Source of the DNA: Xanthostigma xanthostigma | Taxonomy: Eukaryota > Arthropoda > Insecta > Raphidioptera > Raphidiidae | Assembly: GCA_963575645.1 (NCBI GenBank) | Contig: OY754465.1 | Coordinates: 5,208,001 to 5,272,000 of the forward strand | Reading direction: 5' to 3' | DNA: 64,000 bases | In this document: positions 34,160-45,359 of the stretch, one piece after another | Layout of the letters: each line of letters opens with the position of its first letter | Position numbering within the stretch: the stretch's first letter is position 1 | Translations under genes and position numbers: made by a program | The notes under the pieces: generated by a model | Told to the model about the DNA's origin: nothing | Databases searched by the model: none | What the model saw: only the letters and a program-made list of their open reading frames with translations

Positions 34160-34360
34160 GATTCTATTTATTTTTAATGTAATTCGTGAAAGAATTACAT
34201 TAAAAATAAATAGAAACTAATTATTAATTATTTTTTTATATTTTTAGATCCGTTCTGAAGAAGATCCAAATCCGGATCGAAACGTTAATCGTTTAATGTA
34301 TTATTGATATTTTTGTTAATATATTGTCTGAAAAATTGGTCGATAATTTTATTTATTGTA
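34160..34360 (+). repeat. PLE-like block with hairpin
   Basis: A perfect hairpin (ATTTTTAATGTAATTC arms) at 34160-34215 precedes the hammerhead-like motif at 34255-34290. After it comes AATATATTGTCTGAAAAATT and GGTCGATAATTTTATTTATT, shared with 28140-28195 and, diverged, 6400-6450. Confidence 0.55.
34255..34296 (+). ncRNA. Hammerhead-ribozyme-like motif
   Basis: CTGAAGA is followed by A, then a GATCC/GGATC stem with loop AAATCC, then GAAA, then ACG-TTAAT-CGT as a possible short stem III. This is the CUGANGA - stem II - GAAA - stem III order of type I hammerheads described in Penelope-like elements. Stem I pairing is weak and one base at the foot of stem II is unpaired, so activity is doubtful. 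Confidence 0.35.
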
Positions 34361-34465
34361 AATTAACTAAGCTTAAAAAAATTATAGTTAGGTCGCTTTA
34401 AGTGGTAAAGAAAACATTCAACGGCATCAATAAAATTAGACAAAGCTCATTTCAATAGTTTTAAC

Positions 34466-34700
34466 ACTAAAACCCGACTACTGAAAAGTATGAAACAATA
34501 AAATATAGCCGTGGTCGTATGCCACCTACCCTAACAAAACATTACATTTTAACAGTACAGTAAGCGATCATAAGCTCTAGGGCAAAGTGCATCACGCTAT
34601 ACATCTAGAGGGGTCTCATATATATGAGATGGCATACGACCACGGCTATCCTCAGATGAGAATATTTTCTTGTTTCATACTTTTCAGTAGTCAGGTTTTT
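34466..34700. repeat. Inverted-repeat element, 50-bp arms
   Basis: Arms share GACTACTGAAAAGTATGAAAC and ATAGCCGTGGTCGTATGCCA in opposite orientation, the two blocks closer together in the left arm than the right (a deletion or insertion of about 20 bp). Confidence 0.8.
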
Positions 34701-34739
34701 TAGTTTCTGAACTTATTTCTTATTTAAATTATTTTTTTT

Positions 34740-35018
34740 GAATTTATTTTTTATTTGTTTTCAATTTGCTAACCCCTGGGACCAAAATTGAAAAATAAAT
34801 GTAATCTATGTTACCCGAGACATAATAATAATTTATCAAAATCGGATGAATAGTTTAATCGATTGACACCATATTTATCAAAATCGGATGAATAGTTTAG
34901 GCGCTACGGTGGAACATCCGTAAATACAAGCGTACATAGACGGCTAAACTCATAACCCTTCCTTTTGGCTTACCCGCAGTCGGGTAAAAAAAGACTCATT
35001 GTAGTTGTATATTAAGTA
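34740..35018 (+). repeat. Old LINE/SINE-type 3' sequence with short duplication
   Basis: ATTTATCAAAATCGGATGAA occurs twice, at about 34834 and 34872, before TAGGCGCTACGGTGGAACAT. Such wording is common in insect retroelement tails. No coding. Confidence 0.4.
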
Positions 35019-35601
35019 TCATATATATTAATACGCTAAGGTTTAAGATGTTTGCCTCCCTTTTTAGAAAAAACCACACAATTTCTCCACATAAATTATA
35101 TATCATTTTACAGATAATTGCTTGCTCTACTGACATGGACAACTAAAAAAATTATTATTGCTTTTGTTTTTGTGAATTAATTAAAATACAGCAACTCTGA
35201 ACAACGTCTGCCATCTGACGGCTTTAATTTTCAAACAACGTCAACATTTCGATCTGTCATCTGACCTTCATATTGTAATACAACAGACACAATACTGACG
35301 GCTTTAATTTTGAAACAGCTAGCAACGCTGAACAACGTCACAGCAATGCTGCATGATGCCATCTGACGGCTTAGCTCAACGCTTTTGCTACTTGCGCCTC
35401 TATATGACAATTATTTTAGTAAAATATTTCTTCGATCTGTCGTCTGAGCTTCATATTGTAATACAACAAAAAGAAGAACGTCATAAGCAGTGTGCAAAAT
35501 TAGAAACGAATTGAATACCTGCAATCATATTTAAAAATAATTTTGTAAAGTGATAATTATTATACTTATTTAGTGCGAATAATTCGCAAAGGTCACTCTA
35601 G
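35019..35601 (+). mobile_element. Helitron family D, full-length copy
   Basis: Starts TCATATATATTAATACGC after A, ends with hairpin GTGCGAATAATTCGCA(a) and CTAG followed by T. The hairpin has lost its last pair. Interior words as in 9846-10351. Confidence 0.85.
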
Positions 35602-35950
35602 TCTAGATAAATATAATAAGCGTCGTTACACCCAGTCTGCTTATAAAAATAAAATTTCACTGGTCAATGAAAAACATTTGCATATTTTTTCTGCGAGGGT
35701 GGATTCATTAAATAAGCACTGTAGGGGTAAAATTGACCTCTATCCATTTCAAATGAAGTGCATTTGTATAAAAAATAATACAGGACAATGAAATTTGTGA
35801 AAAATTGACACTTGTGTCGTAAAAGGTAATAATGTAATTGAAAAAAAACATTTATTTTGTTATTCAAATTCATTTTAAAATCGAGTTTATGTTTTATAAA
35901 TAGATGCATATCATTAATTTAGTATATTAAAACAATACGAATTCTTTTAT

Positions 35951-36510
35951 ACACGTAAGGTGCACATAGGGAAATTAACATTGGGAAAAAATGACTGGAT
36001 CGGAGTGAGCCTTGAAATTTTGTTTTTCAATTTGACAGATAATATTCTTTTGCAAAATGAATGTGTATACTACCGAAGAAAATATTCAAATGATTACAAC
36101 ATAATCTGACTTTTTTTTATTAATGAGACATTAAATTCCCAAAAATACTTAAATATGGTGCGAGATCTAATATCTCCGCCTATTCGTGTTGAACCTAAAG
36201 ACATTGGGTCACTGATTTACCGACGCGCATACGTCATACCAGTCAGACAATTTTTGAATGAAATGTTTCCAAACAGACGGAGTTGTTTTTTTTTTGTTTT
36301 ATTTTTGTACAAAAATATTAAAATAATAAGAGCTTTTTATTACTAAAAAAGCCAAGTAAAATAAAAATAAATCAAGATAAAATAGAAATCCTCAAGATTA
36401 CCACGATAATTCAATGGAAATAACAATTAATGCAGTCATGGCTAACTCTGATCCAAGTATTTTTTCCCAATGCTAATTTCCCTATGTGCACCTTACGCGT
36501 TTACATACTG
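35951..36510 (+). mobile_element. Mariner-derived MITE family E, copy 1
   Basis: Inverted ends carry CGTAAGGTGCACATAGGGAA. The right end reaches CATACTG then TA at 36511-36512, while the left outermost bases are degraded. Two coding traces on the plus strand flank an internal deletion: M-N-V-Y-T-T-E-E-N-I-Q-M-I near 36060, and R-Q-F-L-N-E-M-F-P-N-R near 36247. They resemble, respectively, the N-terminus and a C-terminal block of mariner-type transposases. Confidence 0.75.
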
Positions 36511-36694
36511 TATACAACGTCAAATTCTCGTTAATATTTTTGATGGGTAGCTGTGGTCGTTTGGTTTCGATGTACTACCTATATGTTGTTTACCAATATT
36601 TTGCCGGTGAATTATACAAATTCTCATGGATTCGTCCGAGTTTGTAATTCAGTTACAGATGTCGTTCTAAAAATGTTCACTTTGGCCTGCTAGT

Positions 36695-36838
36695 CTAGTC
36701 CACATGTCCTTTTTTAATGAATTCCTAGTCCTCCTTCAGCAAAAATTATGATCATAGTGTCATTCGATTCGGAATGTCATCTAGAAACTTTTTGAAAATA
36801 ATTGAAGTGGGCGACGAAAAATTTGCAAGAGTTAAAAA
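36695..36838 (+). repeat. Family N fragment
   Basis: Starts TAGTCTAGTCCACATGTCC, contains GAATTCCTAGTCCTCC, and stops at the LTR fragment beginning about 36840. Confidence 0.75.
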
Positions 36839-36839
36839 C

Positions 36840-37221
36840 ACAACACAAAGTTTATCAGCACACTTGTCTATTAACTATAAGTTATTTATGTAAAACTAGA
36901 TTTATATAATTGCACTCACTAAAGTTTATTTATCTTCACAGTGTAACTGAATAATTTATGCCGTAATGCCAGAGCACTTGTTACAACACATGAACAACAT
37001 AAATAACTGACTGACTGACTCAACCACTCCGCTCGCATTTATAGCTTCGTCCCACGCTTCTCGAATGTTCTAGAAGTACCGAGATTCCTTCCTTTACATG
37101 TACTGGTTTCTCCAGGCTATTCTAAAAAGGTTGGGTCTTTACCTGCTTTCGATTGTTATTGTTGTCGTTACTAGAAGATTCCTACAGAATCCATAGTCGT
37201 CCCAACAAGGGGCACGCAACA
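36840..37221 (-). mobile_element. LTR family 1 fragment
   Basis: On the minus strand this is the 5' part of the LTR, beginning TGTTGCGTGCCCCTTG at 37221 and continuing to ACTTTGTGTTGTG near 36845. The 3' LTR end is missing. Similar to 22866-23386. Confidence 0.75.
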
Positions 37222-38317
37222 CTACCGTTCTAATAAACATTTTGTTATAATATTGATTTTTAATTCGAATGATACATCATATTTTTCAATATATCGTTTT
37301 AATGGTTTCTGCCTCCTTTACAGTTGAACACGCTAAACACCTATCCATCAATCTGTCTCTCTTCACGCGTCGGCTTGCATGTACCAGTTTATTTTTGCAG
37401 CTCTATTGATTTGTAAATTAACAGATTACACATGTACTTAAGTGTACCTATTATTACCCAAGTTCAACGTAAACAAATGATTGTGGAAATAGATTTGTCA
37501 CTAATCTGAACCCCGCACATGACCAGAAATATGGATTTTTCTGTTAGATTTTTAGGGTTATTTAAAAAAATTTCTAATAGGCATGATGACAGAATTTGAA
37601 ATTTAGTTCTATAATGTAGGTACATGTCTACTATTCTCGAAAAAAAAAACATTATTTCAGCAGTGCATTCAATTTTAACGCAAACTATTGTATTTTTAAC
37701 TTTCTATTTTGAAGTAACCGCGAATACGCTTGTGACGTCACGCCTTAGTGACAGCTGACATTAGACGTTATATTTATGGGTATAGAGCTGTCGTGCAGAA
37801 GTATTTCGTAGAAAGGTATGTAAAGTTACGTAATGATGTGATTTATACTAAGTTTTTTTCTTAAAAGTAGTAGTAAAAACAATACAGTTTTCTTTAGTTG
37901 CAAGTTAACTAACCTCAAAAATAACCTATGACATAAGTGTTATAAAATGTCACAAAAAAACGAATAAACAACAAATCAACTAATTAAATGGTGCAGAAGT
38001 GAATAATTGCAACAAAAATTTAAGCGACATGGTGATTATTTACTTCAGGTGTTTATATTCTTCTTGATTAAAGAAGGTGTGACGTCATTCGGTCTTTTAG
38101 TCAACATGGCCGATTGCAGTATTTTATACTTTTATTTTGTTAAAAATGTAATTAATCTCAATGTTTATATTAACAGTAAGTCATTTTATTTTTTTCTAAA
38201 ACCATTTATTCTTTGATTCTTTTATACTGTCATCATGCCTATTATACGATTTTTGTGAAACATTTCAACTATAACGTTAAAAACAAACCAAGCTAGACAC
38301 CTAAATGAACGACATAA
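37222..38317. other. No gene recognised
   Basis: Contains a GC-richer patch at 37715-37810 with TGACGTCA (37733-37740), and TGACGTCATTC again near 38080. These CRE-like words could belong to a regulatory region or an unrecognised MITE. No exon found. Confidence 0.35.
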
Positions 38318-38555
38318 ATTATTCAGTTATACTGTGAAGATAAATAAACTTTAGTGAGTGCAATTATATAAATCTGGTTTTACATAAATGACTTATAGTT
38401 AATAGACAAGTGTGCTGATAAACTTTGTGTTGTGTTCCTGTGTTGTAAATATTGTGTGTACATAATTTAGTGACTATATTTTCTGTTACTTAGTCTTTTA
38501 TTTTATTATTTAGAGCTGTCGTTATTTTATTTCTGTTAATGTTATTAATTGATCA
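38318..38555 (+). mobile_element. LTR family 1 interior fragment
   Basis: Matches the central and 3' part of the LTR, with AATAGACAAGTGTGCTGATA and TGTTCCTGTGTTGTAAA. Both LTR ends are missing. Confidence 0.7.
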
Positions 38556-38990
38556 AAGATAAAAGTAATGTTGCATTTAATAGTTCCATAAAAGTTCGAA
38601 TATGGTAAAAATATTATTTTACAATAAACTTTTGTAGTTGTGTTTCTATTTAACAAGCAAACTGCAGCAGTCTTTGCCCTCGGGTCTTTTAGTCTTGATA
38701 GAAAGAATGAAATTTCTGAAAGTGACATTAATTAGTGACTTCAATATAGTACGGAATTGTATCTCCTTTGTTATATAAGCGACAGCTCGGTTCATAGAGG
38801 TATATTGAAAAAGATAAAAACGTACTCGAATGAAAGAAATACTGGCCAACTGTAATTTTCTTTTCTTTCGCGTATTTAATATCTGTAATCCGTAAGAATT
38901 AGTATTTGTCGTGCTATTAGAAGCAAAAAAAAAATGTTATTATATTTAACATTTTGTGTTCTCAAAGGTTGGTCTATATAAAGTATTCAG

Positions 38991-39304
38991 CAGGCGCGGT
39001 CGCAGCCTGAAATTTTGGAGGGGGTCACAAAAAATAGGTATCTGGAATAAAATAAACATTATTGCACAAGACACAATTTTATTTTATATCTACATTACCT
39101 ATTTAAAACAAATGGAAACTATAAATTTATCGCTGTTAGGGGATAGCTAAAAATTTCCTTTTATTATTTGGCAAATTTTTGAGATTTTTCAATAGCTAAA
39201 ATTTTCCTTTTATTATTTGGCAAATTTTTGAGATTTTTCAATTTGACCTTAGATTTTGTGCGGGGGCCATGTCCCCTGTGACCCCCCCTTTCGGACCGCG
39301 CCTG
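38991..39304. mobile_element. hAT MITE, CAGGCGCGGTC ends
   Basis: Ends CAGGCGCGGTC and GACCGCGCCTG (with one base change) have a perfect 8-bp duplication GTATTCAG (38983-38990 and 39305-39312). Inside, AAAATTTTCCTTTTATTATT and its neighbour sequence are tandemly duplicated at about 39150 and 39197. Confidence 0.9.
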
Positions 39305-39449
39305 GTATTCAGAAAGTCGCAAAATATCAGTTAATTGTAAATAGCTGAAAAACTGTTGTGTTATTTACAAATAATTTGCTTCTAAAGTCAAACACAAAAT
39401 ATAATTTCTGTGTAAACAAGGATCAATTATTATTATTCTTTGTTAGTTT

Positions 39450-40505
39450 AGTTCACATGTTCCTTTTTGATGAATTCCAGTCCTCCTTCACCGAAAATTA
39501 TCAGCATGGTGTCATTTGATTCGGAATGACTTCTAGAAACTTTTTGAAAAAATTGAAGTGGGGGTCGAAGTTGCAAAAGTTATAATCATTTTAGTAAAAG
39601 AAAAGGTTGGGTTTTTTCGAATATCTCAAAAACTATTGCAGATATCGGAAATCACAAAAAATAGTCCGAAAGAGCAGAAAATTTCCTACAAAAAGTCCAT
39701 CTCCCGGAACTCTACCACCAATATTTCTAATTTTAATTTAGAGATGAAAATAGGGTCAAAACATTTTTTTTTCTATTTTTTTCTTTGATTTTCAATATTT
39801 TCGTGTCTTTAGCTCGTCGTATAAAAAATATAAAAAAATTAGCCTTATTTCCAACTCAAAATTAGAAATATTGGTGGTAAATTTATTTTTATTTTTAGAA
39901 AATTTCTTGGGAACAATAGACTTATAATGCAGTGTGTTTATTTAAAACATTTTATTTGTCAACGTTTCAACTTAAATCTAGTCTTTTTCAAGGCACTGTA
40001 ATATTAAAATAAATTTTATTTATTTTAATATTAAAATAAATTGTATTTATATTAAAATAAATTTTATTTATTTTAATATTACAGCGCCTTGAAAAAGACT
40101 AGATTTAAGTCGAAACGTTGGCAAATAAAATGTTTTAAATAAACACACTGCATTATAAGTCTATTGTTCCCAAGAAATTTTCTAAATATAAAATTGTATA
40201 GACAGGTTGCTCAAACAATTGGTGGTAAAGTTCCGGGACTTTTTTGTAGGAAATTTCCTGCTCTTTCAGAATCTTTTTCGTGATTTCAGATATCTGCAAT
40301 AGTTTTTGAGATGTTTGCAACAAACCAAACCTCTTTTTTTTCTTTTACTAAAATGTTTATAACTTTTGCAATTTTTTCATTCCCCACTTCATTTTTTTTT
40401 TCAAAAATTTTCTAGATACCATTCCAAATTGAATGACACCATGATCATAATTTTCGGTGAAGGAGGACTGGATTTCATCAAAAAGGGATATGTGAACTAG
40501 ACTAT
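39450..40505. mobile_element. Fold-back element family N, copy 2 (interrupted)
   Basis: Outer ends TTAGTTTAGTTCACATG and TATGTGAACTAGACTA. Arms match 23880-24606. The element is interrupted at its right arm by a 336-bp insertion (39882-40217). Confidence 0.85.
39882..40217. mobile_element. Palindromic retro-insertion with 12-bp duplication
   Basis: A 12-bp duplication ATTGGTGGTAAA (39870-39881 and 40218-40229) flanks a nearly perfect palindrome. Each arm carries GACTAGATTTAAGT(C/T)GAAACG, a hammerhead-like remnant, and TGCAGTGTGTTTATTTAAAA. The centre is an AAATAAATTTTATTT tandem array. A long duplication indicates target-primed insertion, and head-to-head dimers with such motifs are typical of Penelope-like elements. 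Confidence 0.7.
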
Positions 40506-41230
40506 GTAGTATGGAAAAAGATGAGACTAGTTCTCTGCACCTCACAAAGCGATTTGTACGATTCTTATACACTCATTGTCATTAAAATGTCATAAGAAAA
40601 GCTATTTATCACATGCAAACAGTCAAAAGCAATTAACGTATTGTTATCGCATACGATTCTTCGTCCCAAAATGTACCAGAATTTGGACTTTGAAAGTGGA
40701 AAGACCTCAAGGCGTTCGTTTTTTCTACAAAAAGTGGCATTTAGGATCAGTAGGCAGTAGATGATGATTTTCAAAAAAAGTGTAAAAAATTTGTTTTCTA
40801 TAACACTTACATTCTTTATAAATATTTTGAAGATATAGTTTGCACAACTTAATTTTTTATTTGGAAAGTAAAGATATATTTCGTAGCGCTATGTTCATTG
40901 TTCAAGCTGTGTAACATTTTGATGTAGGTTATCTTTATTTGAAAAGACATGTGGACAAAAACATTAAATGCAAATAGATGGAAACGTCAATTTTTACAGA
41001 CAGGGTGACAAAAATTCTGAATTCTTATAAACTGGTCATCTAAAGCGAAATTTTGTTAAAAACTTACAGTTACAGGCAAGTTAAAATTTGATTTGCATAT
41101 ATATTACTCAACATGCTGTTATAAACATTACTACAATGTTTGGTTTAGTCATCCGTTTTTTAGAAAATTACATATTTCTGCAGTGGTACAGTTTTAAATA
41201 ATTAGCTATTACATCGAATATACCTAAAGA
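40506..41230. other. No gene or element recognised
   Basis: Unassigned A/T-rich sequence. Short open frames overlap on both strands at 40565-40775 without recognisable motifs. Confidence 0.4.
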
Positions 41231-41917
41231 GGCCTACACACTTTAATGTTAGCTGCGATGCAGGCATCGACTCTTGTATTACATGAAACTTGCATCAGTT
41301 GCATAAACGCCTACTTAAATCGAAACCTAATGCGATGCCTGAATCGCCACGATGTTCATGCAACACAAGAACAGTAGGGTCAAGTTATTTTCTAGATACC
41401 TAGTGCTTGATGAATAAAATGAGGTACGTTTTGCCAACACCAGTTTTATTAGCAGTAGTTGGGGCACTCAAAATAAAAATCAACAAGGAAATGGTCAAAA
41501 AGATGGTTTATATAAAGAAAACGTAATTCAAATGCAAATTTATTGGAAGAGCTAAAAGTACATTTGTATTCCAAAGACACGTATGCAAATAATAAATGTT
41601 TATGAACTCTTCCCAAAATACACGATCACTTTCCATCCTACACACACAAACAACAAAGTAACATCTAAAATGGCGCGGGAAAATAAATTAATATCGTCTT
41701 GGCATCGACGCAATTCTATAAACGCTGAAACTTGCATCAGCATCACCGACTCGGCGTCGTGGCTCGCCGACCAAAATGGGATTCTAGACTCTGCATCGCT
41801 GCAAGTCGCAACTGATGCCAAATACGTGATTCAGTACTACACACACACTGCTACTTGCATCATGAAACATAAGAATCGATGCCTGCATCGCAGCTAACAT
41901 CAAGGTATGTAGGCCGC
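41231..41917. mobile_element. Harbinger-like TIR element family L
   Basis: Inverted ends GGCCTACACACTTTAATG / GATGTTAGCTGCGATGCAGG extend about 45 bp (both ends share TGTTAGCTGCGATGCAGGCA). TGCATCR and TTGCATCA words recur. A plus-strand open frame of 104 codons (41583-41897) lies inside but runs through the repeat end and resembles nothing known. Target duplication unclear. Confidence 0.7.
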
Positions 41918-42589
41918 TTTCCAGAAGTAATATTTTCAAGATAGTACTTTTCGGTTAAAAATAGAAAAACTTTAAGCGGAGTGCTCCATTTCAGTCACTC
42001 AAAAGAAAGATAAAACCATCTCTAATATGTGTTTTTAAAAAAAGTTAACTAGATAAATTTGCTCGACTTGGAGCACAATCAATAGTTTACAATGTCTCGT
42101 AGCAAATACAGTGAAACTACGATTTATCTATTTTGCAAGAACATAAAATTGCTGTTTCAGTAATAAAATTTCCGGGTAATTGTTTACAATTAAAACGTTT
42201 CTCTTGTTCCGTGTACTGGTTATCCGTTAGGATTTGTCTGTCAGCTGTAGTGGCAGTTATCTGATGTTGATCGGACGGGATTAGAGACCAACATCGTACG
42301 CGTCAACCAAGCGAGAAATTATCCGCAAGAATGGTACAATATTGAACCGAGCTATATTACTATCTAGCACACACAACGCCCTGAAGTGACTGCGGAGAAT
42401 TCACACACATGTACAATGTAGTACCCTTGCTTTACATTTTCATACATATAGGTGTCCTAGGGACATAGATTTTCTGTCAGTTTACACGATGTCTTGAAGT
42501 GTGTTACATTTTCGGGTTTGCGTTATTTGAATTCAATCTCGTTTTTTTTTTAATGTGTAAAAACGTCAATTTCAACATTTGTGTTGTCA
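41918..42589. other. No gene or element recognised
   Basis: Unassigned sequence. GC rises near 42220-42400 but no exon signals stood out. Confidence 0.35.
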
Positions 42590-43379
42590 TCATATATATT
42601 AATACGCTAAGGTTAAAGATGTTTGCCTCCCTTTTTAGAAAAAACCTCGCAATTTCTCCACATAAATTATATATCATTTTACAGATAATTGCCTGCTCTA
42701 CTGGCATCGACAACTAAAAAATTTATTATTGCTTTTGTTTTTGTAAATTAATTAAAATACAGCAACGCTGAACAACGTCTGCCATCTGACGGCTTTAATT
42801 TTGAAACAACGTCAACACTTCGATCTGTCATCTAGCCTTCATAGTGTAATACAACAGACACAATACTGCATACTACCATCTGACGGCTTTAATTTTGAAA
42901 CAGCGAGCAACGCTGAACAACGTCACAGCAATGCTGCATGATGCCATCTGACGGCTTAGCACAACGCTTTTGCTATACTTGCGCCTCTATATGACAATTT
43001 TAGTAAAATATTTCTTCGATCTGTCATCTGACCTTCATATTGTAACACAACAGACACAATACTGCATACTGCCATCTGACGGCTTTAATTTTGAAACAGC
43101 GAGCAACGCTGAACAACGTCACAGCAATGCTGCATGATGCCATCTGAAGGCTTAGCTCAACGCTTTTGCTACTTGCGCCTCTATATGACAATTTAAGTAA
43201 AATATTTCTTCATCTGTCATCTGAGCTTCATATTGTAATACAACAAAAAGAAGAACTTTATAAGCAGTGTGCAAAATTAGAAACGAATTGAATACCTGCA
43301 ATCATATTTAAAAAATAATTTTGTAAAGTGATAATTATTATACTTATTTAGTGCGAATAATTCGCACAGGTCACACTAG
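42590..43379 (+). mobile_element. Helitron family D, full-length copy with internal duplication
   Basis: Starts TCATATATATTAATACGC after A, ends GTGCGAATAATTCGCAC, eight bases, CTAG, then T. About 200 bp of interior (from GATCTGTCATCTGACC to GACAATTTTAGTAAAAT) is present twice in tandem, at about 42822-43018 and 43018-43205. This explains its greater length than 9846-10351. Confidence 0.9.
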
Positions 43380-43450
43380 TTTTATCTATATGAGCAACAG
43401 AGACAAGCATAGTAGGTGTAGAAATCGTTAACAATCCGCATATAAATCCA

Positions 43451-44597
43451 CTAGCCGTCACCCGCGGCTTCGCAAGCGATTAAAACGAAACACAGATGCA
43501 TAGTTACTCCTTTCTCGACGTAGACCCTCCTAAATAATGTAAAAATTGATGACATTCACGTGACCAACGTCCTGGAAAACCATGAAAATGACACCCATGT
43601 TGATTATTTACCTTTTTTAACCCTCTGAAGGGGTTGCTTTTGAAAAAGCACGAAACACGTGTTTATTTATTTGTTGACAGGAGTAATCCTGCGCATTTTC
43701 GAATTGATACATCTATATCTTATATGATTTCTCCATGTAAATTTTGAACCCCCGTTACACCAGTTTAGAGGTTGAATTTTCAAAAATCCGTTTTTAGCGG
43801 ATGCCTATACGTCATAACTATCTGTGTGCCAAATTTCAGCCCAAACCGTTCAGTGGTTTGAGCTGTGTGTTGATAGGTCAGTCAGTCAGTCAGTCAGTCA
43901 TGGTTTTCTTTTATATATTGTAACAAAACTGTTCTAGTTCTTTGTGGAAATTATTTATTTACAATAATAAACGTTTAACAAAATAGTTAAACACACACAT
44001 GAAAGCGTACTTCTCAAACGTAACAGTGATAATAACGTTAATAGAAACACAATAACGACAGTTCTAAATAATAAATAGAAGACTAAGTAACAGAAGAATT
44101 CAGCATAACAGAAGAATATAAAGTCACTAATTATGTACACAAAATATTTACAATACAGGAACACACCAAAGTTTATTAGCACACTTGTCTATTAACTATA
44201 TAAACACGATTATGTACAACAAAGAAGCTATTGATGTAAAACCAGATTTATATAATTGCACTCAATGGTTTACACAGCTCATTTATCTTCTATCTTAGCA
44301 GTTACTTCGGCCTTGCTGTACCGACTGAACAATTTATTTCACAGTTGTCTGTAATCTACTGTATACGTACACGCTGCAGCTAACCAACTGACTGACTCGC
44401 CAACCACTCCGCTCGCATTTTATAGCTTCGTCCCCTGCCTGCCGAATGTTCTAGAAGCATCGCAAACCTTTTTTTACATGCATTGCCTACTCCAGGCAAT
44501 TCTATGAAGGTCGGGTTTTTTGTTGTTGTTGTCGTTGTCTGGAACATTCTATGAAACACATTATCGTTCTAACAAGGAGCACGGAACAATATTTAGA
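43451..44597 (-). mobile_element. Helitron interrupted by a solo LTR
   Basis: The minus-strand 3' end is CGCGGGTGACGGCTAG with T outside (43451), the canonical insect Helitron terminus. The 5' end, TCTAAATATATAAAAG after joining across the LTR, lies at 44597. A (TCAG)n run lies at 43879-43900. The solo LTR 43919-44588 splits the Helitron nine bases from its 5' tip. Confidence 0.8.
43919..44588 (-). mobile_element. Solo LTR, family 1, full length
   Basis: TG..CA ends (minus strand TGTTCCGTGCTCCTTG to CAGTTTTGTTACA), with ATAT on both sides (43915-43918 and 44589-44592). It is 670 bp against 521 bp for 22866-23386, largely because of extra sequence in the middle. Internal region absent. Confidence 0.85.
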
Positions 44598-45355
44598 TTA
44601 TCCGGTAACAAATAGAAATCCGGCTTTGAAATTGGTTAACCGAATTCCAAATTTTTAACAGCTCTTTCATATGAATTCACGTACTGTGAGTCTTTTTAAA
44701 TATTCTAGATGTTTGTCGTGAACGTGATTTTTTTTAACTTTTTCATCCTACTCTTCGGTATTTCATGATATAATACCTTTAGGTAAATATCAAGTCACTT
44801 AGTGTCTGTAACTAAAACCGTCACGCATTCTCTCCGTTTGCGTCACTTCACCCTGCCAGTTTCCCGTTCCGGCTTCAACCGTAATTGCTTTCAATCCCAT
44901 TAATGCTTCGTTAGGTGCGACGGAATTTGCCAATTCGCCGCTATTACCACAGATCTTGTATTATCTTACCGCATCGTTGCGTCCGTATCGAGTTAAGCTT
45001 TTAGTTTTGAATACCTTTTGTGGAAGACAATCAAAGATGAATAATTGACAAGTTTGTTTCGAAAATAAAATCTAATAGTCAAGCTGTAAAGCGAAATTAT
45101 AAAGTTTTAACCGTCTTATTAAACGGTGATTACTAACTAGCTCTAGTTTAGTGACGTTAAAATAATAAACAAAAGCAATAACACATTTATTATTATTGTA
45201 ATATACCGTATTAGCCCGAATATAACGCGACTCTGAAATTAAAAAAGCGAGTGTGCTTTAGACCACACGACTGAAGTAAAATTTACAATAAACAAAATAA
45301 ATAACTTTTAAAAATTTAAAGCACGTAATCTTGTTAAGTATATATGTAAAATATA
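44598..45355. other. No gene recognised; GC-richer patch
   Basis: Bases 44815-44995 are distinctly richer in GC than their surroundings and lack repeat matches in the window. They could be an old conserved non-coding block or a decayed exon, but no clean splice sites or frame were found. Confidence 0.35.
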
Positions 45356-45359
45356 GTTT

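Noticed and set aside
37715..37810. Promoter with CRE sites
   Set aside because: TGACGTCA occurs, but there is no convincing TATA/initiator arrangement and no exon downstream. Left as a note only.
41583..41897. 104-codon open frame, possible small gene
   Set aside because: It ends inside the inverted terminus of element L, overlaps another open frame on the opposite strand, and contains no known motif.
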